Notes: generated from the letters alone by a model not told the origin. 64,000 nucleotides of DNA from Maribacter sp. 1_MG-2023 (GCF_030547005.1 NZ_JAUOPN010000011.1:1-64000); one strand, 5' to 3'; positions 36,067 through 45,074 are shown, numbered from the stretch's first letter. Numbers and translations: made by a program.

Positions 36067-37494
36067 CTATTTTCTGTAATCTAAAGCAGGTGCTCTATCC
36101 CCTAAAAGAGGAATGTATTTAAAATGTGCACCTCTTTTTTCAATGAATTCTTTCTTTGCAGTTTCAATCAGTTTTTTATCCTTGAACAAATCTATTGCAG
36201 TCATTGTTAATGTTTTTGCGGCAATCATCATCCCTTTATTGCCAATAGAAGTTCCGCCCGCAGCAACTGCTTGCCAGCTATGCGCCGGTGTACCTGGCAC
36301 CCAAGTAGCAGCGCTAAAGCCAACTGTTGGTACGGTGAAGCTAACATCACCAACATCGGTAGAACCAAATGCTTTAGCTTCGGTCTTGTACGGTTGTACA
36401 TTTTTTGCAGTAGCAAGATCTGCTTTTTCTTGACCTAATGTTTTTGCAATTTTATCGGCAAAAGCCTTTTCTTTTGCTGTATATTCCATTCCGCCAACTT
36501 CAGATAGGTTTTCATGCATCACTTTCTGTAAAGTAAGATTTGGTAGTAACTCATGCGTACCACCGATCATTTCATAATCCATCGTTGTACCTGTGCCTAA
36601 AGCAGCACCTTCGGCAGCTTTTACCATACGGTCAAAAATTTCAATAACTACGTCGCGTCTATTATGGCGAGCATAGTAATACACTTCTGCAAAATCAGGA
36701 ATAACGTTCGGTGCTTTACCACCATCTGTAATTACATAATGAATTCTGGCTTCTTGAGGTATGTGCTCACGCATCATATTGATCATCATATCCATAGCTT
36801 CAACACCATCTAAAGCAGAACGACCTTTGTCTGGCGAAGCAGCTGCATGTGCAGAAATACCATGAAATCTAAATTTAGCAGATTTATTTGCTAAGGCCGC
36901 GCCAGCACTTGCAGCATTTTGAGCTCCTGGGTGCCAGTGTAAGGCAATATCAACATCATTAAAAAGTCCTTCACGAACCATATAAACTTTACCAGAACCA
37001 CCTTCTTCTGCGGGTGTGCCGTAGAAACGAATAGTGCCTTTAGATTTGTTTGCCTCTAACCATTCTTTTGTTGAAATTGCAGCAGCTGTAGAAGCTGTAC
37101 CAAATAAATGGTGTCCGCATGCGTGACCTGCAGCTGCGCCAGCAGATTCTTTTTCAGAGACCGCTTTTTGAGAAAGACCAGGTAAGGCATCAAATTCACC
37201 CATAATGGCAATTACCGGGCTTCCACTACCATATTCTGCAATGAAAGCTGTTGGTATGTCTGCAACACCTTTTTTAATGGTGAAACCAGCATCTTTTAAT
37301 GTCTGTTGCAGAAGACCAGAACTTTGTTCTTCTTGATATCCCATTTCTGCGAACTCCCAAATATTTTGAGCTATAATTCCGTAATCGGCACTTTTTTGCT
37401 CTAAATTTTTAATAATGTCTTTTTCGCTCTTTTGAGCATTCATCGAATAAAAGGAAGTACCGAGTACTGCTAATAAAATAAGGGTTTTACGCAT
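36067..37494 (-). CDS. M20-family amidohydrolase, AbgB-like, exported (475 aa)
   Basis: Zinc-dependent amidohydrolase resembling AbgB, which splits p-aminobenzoyl-glutamate, and related peptidase M20D proteins. Residues 1-20 form a signal peptide (ILLAVLGTSFYSMNAQ), so it works outside the cytoplasm. Metal and catalytic residues are visible in AGHACGHHLFGTAS (about 125-139), GTPAEEGGSGK (about 158-168) with the catalytic Glu pair, and near the end in GVPGTPAHSWQAVA. The dimerisation domain with GISAHAAASPDKGRSALDG lies between. A strong terminator follows. Substrate is unknown; dipeptides or acylated amino acids are possible. Confidence 0.88.
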   Translation of the reverse strand: MRKTLILLAVLGTSFYSMNAQKSEKDIIKNLEQKSADYGIIAQNIWEFAEMGYQEEQSSGLLQQTLKDAGFTIKKGVADIPTAFIAEYGSGSPVIAIMGEFDALPGLSQKAVSEKESAGAAAGHACGHHLFGTASTAAAISTKEWLEANKSKGTIRFYGTPAEEGGSGKVYMVREGLFNDVDIALHWHPGAQNAASAGAALANKSAKFRFHGISAHAAASPDKGRSALDGVEAMDMMINMMREHIPQEARIHYVITDGGKAPNVIPDFAEVYYYARHNRRDVVIEIFDRMVKAAEGAALGTGTTMDYEMIGGTHELLPNLTLQKVMHENLSEVGGMEYTAKEKAFADKIAKTLGQEKADLATAKNVQPYKTEAKAFGSTDVGDVSFTVPTVGFSAATWVPGTPAHSWQAVAAGGTSIGNKGMMIAAKTLTMTAIDLFKDKKLIETAKKEFIEKRGAHFKYIPLLGDRAPALDYRK

Positions 37495-37594
37495 TTTGTT
37501 GTTTGTTTGAGTTAGACCTTAAAGATACTGAAAACACATAATTATTTTAAAGTAGAAATCCATTTGTTTAATTTCGCATTTAAGTATTCATACT

Positions 37595-38887
37595 ATGAAC
37601 ATACCACTTTCGAGCTATCCTAGAATTGTAATTATAGGTGGTGGTTTTGGCGGAGTCTCTCTGGCTAAAAAATTGAGTAAGCAAGAAGTACAGGTAGTTC
37701 TTATCGATAAGAACAATTACCATACTTTTCAACCCTTATTATATCAAGTATCTACAGGTGGTCTTGAACCAGATTCTATAGCATACCCGCTACGTAAAGT
37801 TTTAATAGGGTATGATAATTTTTATTTCCGCTTAGCTGAAGTTGAGCATATAGATACTAACGGTAAAAAGTTGAATACAAATATTGGAGATATAAGTTTT
37901 GATTATTTAGTAGTCGCAACAGGTTCTGAAACTAATTTCTTTGGAAATGAGGAGATAGAAAAGAACGCGATGTCTATGAAGTCGATTCCGCAATCATTAA
38001 ATCTGCGTAGTTTAATTTTAGAGAACTTTGAGCAGGCCCTTCTTACAGATGATTATCATGAAAGAGATGCTTTGATGAATTTCGTAATTGTAGGTGGTGG
38101 ACCAACAGGGGTAGAGTTGTCTGGTGCTTTGGCAGAAATTAAGAAAGGTATTTTACCAAAAGATTACCCAGATTTAGATACTAGAAGAGCACAGATTAAT
38201 CTTGTACAAGGTGGCGATTGTTTACTTCCGGGCTTTAGTGCGCAAGCATCAAAAAAGGCTGAAGATTTCTTAGAAAAGTTAGGTGTCCAAGTTTGGAAAG
38301 GAGTTCGGGTTACCGGGTATAATGGTAAAACGGTTACAACAAAAACAGATTTAAAATTCGATGCAGCTACTGTGGTTTGGGCTGCCGGGGTAAAAGGTGC
38401 CGGTATTAAAGGTTTAGATGCTGAAGGCGTAATTGTTGGTGGCAATAGAATAAATGTCAATGAATTCAATCAGGTAATAGGTCATCCTTTTATATTTGCA
38501 ATAGGCGATATTGCGTGTATGGCTACTCCAGATAATCCTCGTGGGCACCCAATGGTAGCACAACCTGCAATACAGCAGGGTAAACTACTGGGTGAAAATT
38601 TAGTAAATTTATTGGAAAATAAGCCCATGAAGCCATTTGTCTATAATGATAAAGGTAGCATGGCAACTATTGGTAGAAATAAAGCGGTCTGTGATATTAA
38701 GAAATTCAGATTTCAGGGTATTTTTGCTTGGTTCGTTTGGATGTTCGTACACCTGTTTTTCTTAATCGGTTTTAGAAATAGAATGGTAGTATTTATCAAT
38801 TGGGTATATAACTATATTCGATTTGATCGTGAAGCACGATTAATCATCCGTCCATTTAAAAGAGATTACAGTCAGTTTAAAGATTAA
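37595..38887 (+). CDS. ndh: Type II NADH:quinone oxidoreductase (430 aa)
   Basis: Non-proton-pumping NADH dehydrogenase. The FAD-binding motif IVIIGGGFGGVSLAKKL (about 10-26) is followed by FQPLLYQVSTGGLEP (about 50-60), both diagnostic of NDH-2. The second Rossmann motif FVIVGGGPTGVELSGALAEI (about 161-180) binds NADH. AIGDIACM (about 304-311) and QPAIQQGKLLGENL form the C-terminal FAD and quinone region. A hydrophobic C-terminal segment (FAWFVWMFVHLFFLIGF) fixes it to the inner membrane. It stands alone between the divergent amidohydrolase gene and the following envelope gene. It passes electrons from NADH to menaquinone. Confidence 0.92.
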   Translation: MNIPLSSYPRIVIIGGGFGGVSLAKKLSKQEVQVVLIDKNNYHTFQPLLYQVSTGGLEPDSIAYPLRKVLIGYDNFYFRLAEVEHIDTNGKKLNTNIGDISFDYLVVATGSETNFFGNEEIEKNAMSMKSIPQSLNLRSLILENFEQALLTDDYHERDALMNFVIVGGGPTGVELSGALAEIKKGILPKDYPDLDTRRAQINLVQGGDCLLPGFSAQASKKAEDFLEKLGVQVWKGVRVTGYNGKTVTTKTDLKFDAATVVWAAGVKGAGIKGLDAEGVIVGGNRINVNEFNQVIGHPFIFAIGDIACMATPDNPRGHPMVAQPAIQQGKLLGENLVNLLENKPMKPFVYNDKGSMATIGRNKAVCDIKKFRFQGIFAWFVWMFVHLFFLIGFRNRMVVFINWVYNYIRFDREARLIIRPFKRDYSQFKD

Positions 38888-39022
38888 GAATACTTCAATT
38901 TAGGTATTTATAATTAAAGCGTTCTAAATACTTGGCAGTTAAATTTTTGCAAAGTATTTCGGTGGTTCTTATTTTTAGAATATCTTTTGTAGGAATTTAT
39001 ATCAATAAACGATATTTTACCT

Positions 39023-39538
39023 ATGAAAGTTCTGATAAGTTCTTTTCTTTTCTTTTTCGTAATTACTACTAGAGGGCAGACAATAGAAGAACCACCAGTA
39101 TCAAACCTACCTTCTTCATTAAACGGATTGTTTATAACCGGGCACGCATATCCTACTTCTGCAATTGGTGATGTTCATAAGTCTTTTATGGTGCAATACG
39201 GAGTTTCAAAATCGTTACAATTAGAACTTCAAGGTTTTTATGATACGTATATTTTAAGTGAAAGATTTAGATCCAGTGTATTAGCTAAAGTGTACTTGAA
39301 TGAACGATTATATTTACTTGGTGGGGTAGAAGCAGAGATAGCTACAGAAAATGCAGGTGTTGGACAAACACCATATCGTATTGGTTTTGTTACTGGGATA
39401 GGATATGATGTCGATCCTAATTTAATGATTGAGTTGAAGGCTAATATTCAAATGAATAATCCGAGTATGGGTGCATTTGGTGAAAAGCACGTAGTAATGC
39501 CCGCTGCACTTACATTAGGTAGTAAGTGGAAATTTTAA
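39023..39538 (+). CDS. Outer membrane protein of unknown function (171 aa)
   Basis: Small exported beta-rich protein. Residues 1-19 are a signal peptide (MKVLISSFLFFFVITTRGQ). The body shows alternating strands, for example KSLQLELQGFYDTYI, SSVLAKVYLNERLYLLGGVEAEIA and GYDVDPNLMIELKANIQ, ending LGSKWKF as expected for an outer-membrane barrel. No family assigned. Its stop codon shares the TTAA at 39535-39538 with the convergent xerD gene. Confidence 0.68.
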   Translation: MKVLISSFLFFFVITTRGQTIEEPPVSNLPSSLNGLFITGHAYPTSAIGDVHKSFMVQYGVSKSLQLELQGFYDTYILSERFRSSVLAKVYLNERLYLLGGVEAEIATENAGVGQTPYRIGFVTGIGYDVDPNLMIELKANIQMNNPSMGAFGEKHVVMPAALTLGSKWKF

Positions 39539-40437
39539 TGACTCTTTCTAGGGTGATACGTATTCATGACTTCAGCTAAGTGAGATCGGTCTACATGCAT
39601 GTATATTTCTGTGGTAGTAATACTTTCATGCCCAAGCATTTGTTGAATAGATCGTAAATCAGCACCATTTTCAAGTAAATGAGTAGCAAAAGAATGCCTA
39701 AATGTATGCGGACTTATACTTTTCTGCAATCCGATGGTTACAGCTAAGTTTTTTACTATAGTAAATATCATAGCTCGGGTAAGTTGCTTACCACGTCGAT
39801 TAAGAAATAGGATATCTTGAAAACCTTCTTGAATATTTAAATGTACCCTAATTTCATTTCTATAAATATCAATGTATGTCTTGTTTACAGTGCTAATGGG
39901 TACAAAGCGTTGTTTGTCTCCTTTGCCGGTTACCTTTATAAAATCTTCCTCAAAAAAAAGATCAGATATTTTTAATCCGATAAGTTCAGATACTCTTAAT
40001 CCGCAGCCATATAAAGTTTCTAGCATAGCGCGGTTACGTTCTCCTTCTGCAGAACTCAAATCTATGGCGCCGATTAATTTGTCTATTTCATTTTCAGAAA
40101 GTGTATCAGGTAGTTTTCGTCCAATCTTCGGAGATTCGATTAAATCTAAGGGATTGTCTTTTCTGTAATCTTCAAATATTAAATAGTTGAAAAAACTTTT
40201 GAGTCCCGATATAATTCGTGCTTGTGATCTAGGGTTGACCACTTTGGCAATTTCATAGATGAATTGCTGAACCGTGTTTTTGTCAATAAGTATTGGGGTG
40301 GTAGTAATGGCATGGTTATCAAGAAAAGTCATCAATTTCTCGATATCCATAGTATAACTCTGTATAGAGTTTTTTGATAACCCTCGTTCAAGCTTAAGAT
40401 ATACTGTGTAATCTTTTAATGCATGTTTCCAATTCAT
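39535..40437 (-). CDS. xerD: Site-specific tyrosine recombinase XerD (300 aa)
   Basis: Recombinase that resolves chromosome dimers at dif together with XerC. N-terminal SAM-like DNA-binding domain about 1-95 (YTVYLKLERGLSKNSIQSYTMDIEKL), catalytic domain about 105-295. Catalytic residues are seen in CGLRVSELIGL (Arg, about 148), HTFRHSFATHLLENGADLRSIQQMLGHESITTTEIYMHV, which supplies His, Arg, His and the nucleophilic Tyr (about 278). Length and the TFRHSFATHLLENGADLR signature are standard for XerD rather than for phage integrases. It lies next to aroQ with the barrel gene between. A dif site was not seen. Confidence 0.93.
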   Translation of the reverse strand: MNWKHALKDYTVYLKLERGLSKNSIQSYTMDIEKLMTFLDNHAITTTPILIDKNTVQQFIYEIAKVVNPRSQARIISGLKSFFNYLIFEDYRKDNPLDLIESPKIGRKLPDTLSENEIDKLIGAIDLSSAEGERNRAMLETLYGCGLRVSELIGLKISDLFFEEDFIKVTGKGDKQRFVPISTVNKTYIDIYRNEIRVHLNIQEGFQDILFLNRRGKQLTRAMIFTIVKNLAVTIGLQKSISPHTFRHSFATHLLENGADLRSIQQMLGHESITTTEIYMHVDRSHLAEVMNTYHPRKSH

Positions 40438-40595
40438 GGTTTAAAGATAAAGAATCCATTAATTATGAATATGATAATGTAGTAATGTGGGTTGTATTTA
40501 GATGCAGTAAATTAATATGACCTATCTAAAAGTTAGTTGTACCACTACTTTAATGGTATTCACAACAAAGATGCTTTTAAGCTTAGTCTTACTTC

Positions 40596-40603
40596 TATTT
40601 TTG
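40596..40603 (+). promoter_or_regulatory. Candidate Bacteroidota -7 box for the 172-residue protein gene
   Basis: TATTTTTG is a perfect match to TAnnTTTG, 22 bases before the ATG at 40626. No clear TTG lies at the -33 position, so the assignment is moderate. Confidence 0.45.
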
Positions 40604-40625
40604 TAAGAAATAAACCGACCAAACC

Positions 40626-41144
40626 ATGAATAAGTATTTCATTTTATTATTTGCATTATGTCTTTCAACCGGAATTTTCGCTCAAGAAGGCTTCAAATTT
40701 GGTATACAAGGAGGTATTCCACTAGATGATTATAACGAAGCTGTAAGTATTGTGCTTGGAGCAGATTTCTCATACATGTATCCTTTAGGTGAAGTAGTGG
40801 ATGTGGGGCCGGCAGTAGGTTTTATACATGGTTTTGCAGAAACCTTTCAAACAACGATTATTAGAGAAGAACAAGAATCTATTCAGTTTTTGCCGTTGTC
40901 TGCAGGCGTTCGTTTTTGGACATCAAATGATTTCTCATTTGGTGGAAATATAGGTTATGCGATGGGTTTAAGTGATGGTAATGAAGGCGGTTTGTATTAC
41001 AGACCTACAATTGCTTATTTAATGAGTTCAAGTGTTGAGGTTAATTTTTCTTATACAGGTATAGATATCGAAGAAACTACTTGGTCAACTTTGACATTGG
41101 GTATCGTTTATAATTTCGAGCCAAAGTACAGAACCCGTCGCTAG
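40626..41144 (+). CDS. Outer membrane beta-barrel protein (172 aa)
   Basis: Small secreted barrel. Signal peptide at 1-19 (ILLFALCLSTGIFAQ). Mature segment alternates strands with charged loops: FKFGIQGGIPLDDYNEAVSIVLGADFSYMYPLGEVVDVGPAVGFIHGF, and later GVRFWTSNDFSFGGNIGYAMGLSDG, which suits an eight-strand OmpX/OmpA-like barrel. The end, LGIVYNFEPKYRTRR, is unusual because basic residues follow the last strand. No catalytic features. It is 76 bases before aroQ on the same strand. Confidence 0.72.
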   Translation: MNKYFILLFALCLSTGIFAQEGFKFGIQGGIPLDDYNEAVSIVLGADFSYMYPLGEVVDVGPAVGFIHGFAETFQTTIIREEQESIQFLPLSAGVRFWTSNDFSFGGNIGYAMGLSDGNEGGLYYRPTIAYLMSSSVEVNFSYTGIDIEETTWSTLTLGIVYNFEPKYRTRR

Positions 41145-41208
41145 ACTTTACTTTATTTAAGTATTGTTAACGACAAACATTTCTAATTCATTGTAAAGTA
41201 ACATTCAT

Positions 41209-41216
41209 TATTTTTG
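41209..41216 (+). promoter_or_regulatory. Candidate -7 box of aroQ giving a leaderless transcript
   Basis: TATTTTTG ends four bases before the ATG of aroQ (41221). A TTG at 41191-41193 lies 15 bases upstream, a little short of the usual spacing. Transcription would start at or next to the A of the start codon. Confidence 0.45.
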
Positions 41217-41220
41217 ATGT

Positions 41221-41637
41221 ATGAAGATTATCATTATAAATGGTCCCAACCTAAATCTATTAGGAAAAAGGGAGCCAGACGTTTACGGTTCTGAAACTTT
41301 TGAAGATTACTTTTCAAAATTACAATTCAAATTTAAAGATGTTGAATTAGAATATTTTCAATCGAATATTGAGGGTGAGCTAATTTCTAAAATTCAAGAT
41401 ACAGGCTTTTCATATGATGGTATTGTGCTCAATGCAGCAGCTTATACACATACTTCTGTGGGTATTGGTGATGCTGTAAAAGCGGTAGAAACTCCCGTAA
41501 TTGAAGTTCATATATCAAATACCCACCAGCGCGAAGAATATAGGCATGTATCTTATATATCGCCTGCTGCAAATGGTGTTATACTTGGTTTTGGTTTAAA
41601 AAGCTATGATCTTGCTATCGCGAGCTTTTTGTTTTAA
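41221..41637 (+). CDS. aroQ: Type II 3-dehydroquinate dehydratase (138 aa)
   Basis: Third enzyme of the shikimate pathway, converting 3-dehydroquinate to 3-dehydroshikimate. It starts with the type II signature IIIINGPNLNLLGKREPDVYGSETF (about 2-26), where Asn10 and Arg17 and the catalytic Tyr22 fall. The second signature is GIVLNAAAYTHTSVGIGDAV (about 66-85) and the third is VIEVHISNTHQREEYRHVSYISP (about 92-114), with the catalytic His. Length is slightly below the usual 145. A candidate -7 box abuts the start. It is the only shikimate gene in the window. Confidence 0.93.
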   Translation: MKIIIINGPNLNLLGKREPDVYGSETFEDYFSKLQFKFKDVELEYFQSNIEGELISKIQDTGFSYDGIVLNAAAYTHTSVGIGDAVKAVETPVIEVHISNTHQREEYRHVSYISPAANGVILGFGLKSYDLAIASFLF

Positions 41638-41758
41638 AAAAATAAAACCATTTTGATTTACTCAGGACACTTTTTTAGGTATGAATACCAGTGTTTAATT
41701 AAGAATAAGTTCTTGATTTATATATTTATGAACTAAAGGTGTTCGAGATAAATTTGCC

Positions 41759-42046
41759 TTAACCGTTATCTTCTGTTCTTAAATATTTCTCTTCTACGTA
41801 AAATGTAGCAAAGGGTAGAAGGGAGGCTATACCAAAAATAAAGACTTTTTTAAAGCTCCATTTGTGTTTAAAGCCTACTATAAGTGTGAGAGCTATAAAG
41901 GCGATGAACAAGAAACCGTGAGCGTAGCCGACCAATTTATTTGGTTCTGGTATTTCTGCCCAATATTTTAATGGCATGGTTACCCCGAACAACGCCAAAT
42001 AGGAGATTCCTTCTAAAATTGCCGTTGCTCGAAATAATTTTAACAT
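41759..42046 (-). CDS. DUF3817 domain-containing membrane protein (95 aa)
   Basis: Small integral membrane protein with three hydrophobic helices: about 1-25 (TAILEGISYLALFGVTMPL), 42-62 (GYAHGFLFIAFIALTLIVGF) and 68-86 (VFIFGIASLLPFATFYVEE). The ILEGISYLALF start, the KYWAEIPEPNKLVGYAHGFLF loop and the FATFYVEEKYL end match the DUF3817 family. The gene ends the minus-strand pair with lpd, 21 bases after it. Function is unknown. Confidence 0.82.
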   Translation of the reverse strand: MLKLFRATAILEGISYLALFGVTMPLKYWAEIPEPNKLVGYAHGFLFIAFIALTLIVGFKHKWSFKKVFIFGIASLLPFATFYVEEKYLRTEDNG

Positions 42047-42067
42047 GCTATACTATTTTGTATTTAA

Positions 42068-43459
42068 TTATAAGTGAATTACCTCGTCATAAGCTGCTGC
42101 AGTAGCTTCCATAACAGCTTCGCTCATGGTTGGGTGTGGGTGAATAGCTTTTAATACTTCATGACCAGTAGTTTCTAGTTTACGACCAAGAACCGCTTCA
42201 GCAATCATATCTGTAACACCTGCACCAATCATATGGCAACCTAACCATTCGCCGTACTTGGCATCATATATAACTTTAACGAATCCTTCAGATGCACCAG
42301 AAGCTTGTGCTTTACCACTTGCAGAGAAAGGAAATTTACCAACTTTAATGTCGATACCTTTTTCTCTAGCTTGTTTTTCGGTTAAACCAACAGAAGCGAT
42401 TTCAGGAGAACAGTATGTACAACCTGGTATGTTACCATAATCTAGAGGCTCAACATGCATTTCTGCTAATTTCTCTACACATAAAATACCTTCTGCAGAT
42501 GCAACGTGGGCAAGTGCTGGACCCGGTGTAACATCACCAATCGCGAAATATCCTGGTATGTTCGTTTGGTAATAATCATTAACCAAAATCTTATCTCTGT
42601 CGGTAGCGATACCAACATCTTCTAATCCTATATTTTCAATATTGGTTTTAATACCAACAGCAGATAATACGATATCAGCTTCTAAAACTTGTTCGCCTTT
42701 AGCGGTTTTTACGGTAGCTTTTACACCACCGCCAGAAGTGTCGACAGAAGTAACTTCTGCAGATGTCATAATTTTAACACCCGCTTTTTTGAAGCTTCTT
42801 TCTAATTGTTTAGAAACGTCTTCATCTTCAACTGGTACTATATTCGGTAAATATTCAACAACGGTAACCTCAGTTCCCATGGAGTTGTAGAAGTAAGCGA
42901 ACTCGATACCAATGGCACCACTACCAACAACAATCATTTTCTTAGGTTGTTTTTCTAAGGTCATTGCTTGTCTGTACCCAATAATTTTCTTACCATCTTG
43001 TGGTAAGCTAGGTAGTTCGCGACTTCTTGCACCTGTAGCAATGATAATATTGTTTGCACTGTATTCGGTGGTAGAACCATCTTCGGCCTTAACAGAAACT
43101 TTCTTTCCGGCTTTTAATGTTCCGTAACCTTTAATAACTGCTATTTTATTCTTTTTCATCAAGAATTGAACACCTTTGCTCATTCCTTCGGCAACGCCAC
43201 GGCTTCTTTTTACTACGGCATCAAAATCTTTATCGGCACCATTAATTTTTAAACCATAATCTTCTGCATGTTTCAAGTATTCAAATACTTGTGCAGATTT
43301 CAACAATGCTTTAGTAGGTATACAACCCCAATTTAAGCAAACACCTCCTAAACTTTCTTTTTCAATAATGGCAGTCTTAAACCCTAATTGTGCAGCCCTA
43401 ATAGCGGTTACATATCCACCAGGACCACTACCTAAAACAATAATATCGAAAGTGCTCAT
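42068..43459 (-). CDS. lpdA: Dihydrolipoyl dehydrogenase (463 aa)
   Basis: E3 component of 2-oxo acid dehydrogenase complexes and perhaps the glycine cleavage system. I choose ATG 43459 (MSTFDIIVLGSGPGGYVTAIRAAQLG) over the ATG 42 bases upstream. The redox-active disulfide is GGVCLNWGCIPTKALL (about 39-54). The NAD-binding site is MIVVGSGAIGIEFAYFYNSMGTEVTVVE (about 174-201), and the C-terminal interface with the catalytic His-Glu pair is EVLKAIHPHPTMSEAVMEA. A TATTTTTG box lies just upstream. It is far from any E1 or E2 gene in this window. Confidence 0.95.
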   Translation of the reverse strand: MSTFDIIVLGSGPGGYVTAIRAAQLGFKTAIIEKESLGGVCLNWGCIPTKALLKSAQVFEYLKHAEDYGLKINGADKDFDAVVKRSRGVAEGMSKGVQFLMKKNKIAVIKGYGTLKAGKKVSVKAEDGSTTEYSANNIIIATGARSRELPSLPQDGKKIIGYRQAMTLEKQPKKMIVVGSGAIGIEFAYFYNSMGTEVTVVEYLPNIVPVEDEDVSKQLERSFKKAGVKIMTSAEVTSVDTSGGGVKATVKTAKGEQVLEADIVLSAVGIKTNIENIGLEDVGIATDRDKILVNDYYQTNIPGYFAIGDVTPGPALAHVASAEGILCVEKLAEMHVEPLDYGNIPGCTYCSPEIASVGLTEKQAREKGIDIKVGKFPFSASGKAQASGASEGFVKVIYDAKYGEWLGCHMIGAGVTDMIAEAVLGRKLETTGHEVLKAIHPHPTMSEAVMEATAAAYDEVIHL

Positions 43460-43490
43460 ATTTTGATTTTTTGTAGATTGAATTGAGCTG

Positions 43491-43498
43491 CAAAAATA
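43491..43498 (-). promoter_or_regulatory. Candidate -7 box of the lpdA promoter
   Basis: Read on the minus strand the bases are TATTTTTG, matching TAnnTTTG, 31 bases before the ATG at 43459. The -33 element is not clear. Confidence 0.5.
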
Positions 43499-43610
43499 CA
43501 AAACCTTATTGAAATTAATTGTAGGTTTTTAAAATATGACCTTTAATATGAAATTGTGATATTTAAGAAATTCACCTAGCTGCTTTAGTATGAGTCTTAT
43601 AGAAAAAAAG

Positions 43611-43632
43611 AAGAGGTCTAAAAAGACCTCTT
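43611..43632 (-). terminator. Intrinsic terminator after msrB
   Basis: Stem AAGAGGTCT (43611-43619) pairs with AGACCTCTT (43624-43632) around a four-base A loop. On the minus strand it is followed by a T run. It lies 25 bases after the msrB stop. Confidence 0.85.
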
Positions 43633-43657
43633 GCAATTATAAATTCTAATTTAAATG

Positions 43658-44155
43658 TTATTTGGCAGGCACAAAATTTAGTGCAACACCGTTAACACAA
43701 TGGCGCAAACCGGTTGGGTCTGGTCCATCTTCAAAAACATGACCTAAATGTCCGCCACATGTGGCACAATGCTCTTCGGTTCTTTTATAACCAATTTTAT
43801 AATCTACATCATAAGCTACATTACCTTCAATTTCTTCATAGAAACTAGGCCACCCTGTACCAGAATCGAATTTGGTATAACTTTTAAATAGGGGAGTAGC
43901 ACATGCAGCACAAACGTATGTACCTTTTTCTTTATTTTTTAATAGTTCGCTAGTAAATGGGTTTTCAGTAGCGGCTTCACGAAGTACGTAATATTGAGAA
44001 TCGGTCAACTCCTTTTTCCATTCGCTATTCGTTTTTTGAACGGCGAATTCTTTTTTCTCATAAGTTTTTGAGCTAGTAGCCATCTCTTTTTCTTGAGAAG
44101 TGCCTTTACAGCTTACAAAAAGTATGAGTAGTGCAATTACAATATTTATTTTCAT
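43658..44155 (-). CDS. msrB: Peptide-methionine (R)-S-oxide reductase, lipoprotein (165 aa)
   Basis: Envelope-located enzyme that repairs methionine-R-sulfoxide in proteins. Signal MKINIVIALLILFVSC contains a lipobox with Cys16, so it is a lipoprotein. The MsrB domain spans about 45-162: WKKELTDSQYYVLREAATENPFTSELL, then the zinc ligands in CAAC (YVCAACATPLF) and CATC (EEHCATCGGHLGH), and the catalytic Cys153 in LRHCVNGVAL. A strong terminator follows. It stands alone; the MsrA partner is not in the window. Confidence 0.93.
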   Translation of the reverse strand: MKINIVIALLILFVSCKGTSQEKEMATSSKTYEKKEFAVQKTNSEWKKELTDSQYYVLREAATENPFTSELLKNKEKGTYVCAACATPLFKSYTKFDSGTGWPSFYEEIEGNVAYDVDYKIGYKRTEEHCATCGGHLGHVFEDGPDPTGLRHCVNGVALNFVPAK

Positions 44156-44256
44156 CTTTTCAATTTTTTAGTTCTGTCGATAAAATTATACATTCCTTTC
44201 AATGTACTGTATCTACGTAACATTTTAGGTTAAAGTTCTAAACAAAGTAAATAAAA

Positions 44257-44285
44257 AAAGCCTTTGATTATCATTCAAAGGCTTT
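44257..44285 (-). terminator. Intrinsic terminator after the collagen-like lipoprotein gene
   Basis: Arms AAAGCCTTTGA (44257-44267) and TCAAAGGCTTT (44275-44285), a perfect 11-bp stem with a seven-base loop, followed on the minus strand by TTTT. It lies 28 bases after the stop at 44314. Confidence 0.85.
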
Positions 44286-44313
44286 AGATTAAATAGGTTA
44301 ACTACATGGGGTG

Positions 44314-44901
44314 TTAATCTAATTTTACTTTTTGAATGCTATCTTCCGTGATACCTAAATGTGCCATTACAGAATTGATGTTAGAGGTGTCTAACTTACC
44401 GGTTGTTGCTATTTCTCCAGGAATAATAACTACACGTAAAATTTGATTATCCGTATAATCTGTATCTAAAGTACTTAAGTCGAAATTGCCATCAATGAAA
44501 ACTTGTGTGTCAAATAAAGTATGTGAAAAAACATATTGTATTATTCCTTCATCAAAAAAATAATTTTGAGGTAAGAGTCCCCATGAATCTTCTACAGCTC
44601 CGTCACCAAATTCCACCGGTCCATCATATCGATAAATTAAAACCACATCTTCTTTAAAAGTCTCAAAACTGGTAAAATCTGAAAATGTAATCAAATTATC
44701 ATAAAGATTATCAGTGGCATTATAAGTGAAATTAACCCCTTCTAATTCAAACACCTGTGCTTGAATTGCATCTACGCCATCTTGTCCGGCAGGACCTCTT
44801 TCACCATCAAATCCATCAAAACCAGCAGGTCCCTGTGGTCCTTCACATGAAATAAAAAATAGTGTTGCAAGTGCTCCAATAAATAAATTCAGTTTTCTCA
44901 T
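44314..44901 (-). CDS. Lipoprotein with a collagen-like Gly-X-Y segment (195 aa)
   Basis: Exported lipoprotein. Signal MRKLNLFIGALATLFFISC with lipobox Cys19 at once followed by the collagen-like stretch GPQGPAGFDGFDGERGPAGQ (residues about 21-41, with Pro in several X positions). The rest is an unrecognised mixed domain, including QVFELEGVNFTYNATDNLYDNLITFSDFTSF and PQNYFFDEGIIQYVFSHTLFDTQVFIDGNF, with one Cys only. Short collagen repeats right after the lipid anchor occur in many flavobacterial lipoproteins. The function is unknown; a stalk that keeps the domain away from the membrane is one reading. Confidence 0.78.
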   Translation of the reverse strand: MRKLNLFIGALATLFFISCEGPQGPAGFDGFDGERGPAGQDGVDAIQAQVFELEGVNFTYNATDNLYDNLITFSDFTSFETFKEDVVLIYRYDGPVEFGDGAVEDSWGLLPQNYFFDEGIIQYVFSHTLFDTQVFIDGNFDLSTLDTDYTDNQILRVVIIPGEIATTGKLDTSNINSVMAHLGITEDSIQKVKLD

Positions 44902-45074
44902 AATGTTATATTTTTTCGGTTTGAGTTTTTATTTTGAATAGTTGTTTCAAAAAGCGTTCCATTTTTGGTATTTAGATATTTAAATCGGATATTAACTGCT
45001 ATATTTTCAACATAAATGAATTGAAGTCGACCGTCTTTAAAAGATGATTAGCTTTACAAAAATAAACACTCTAT

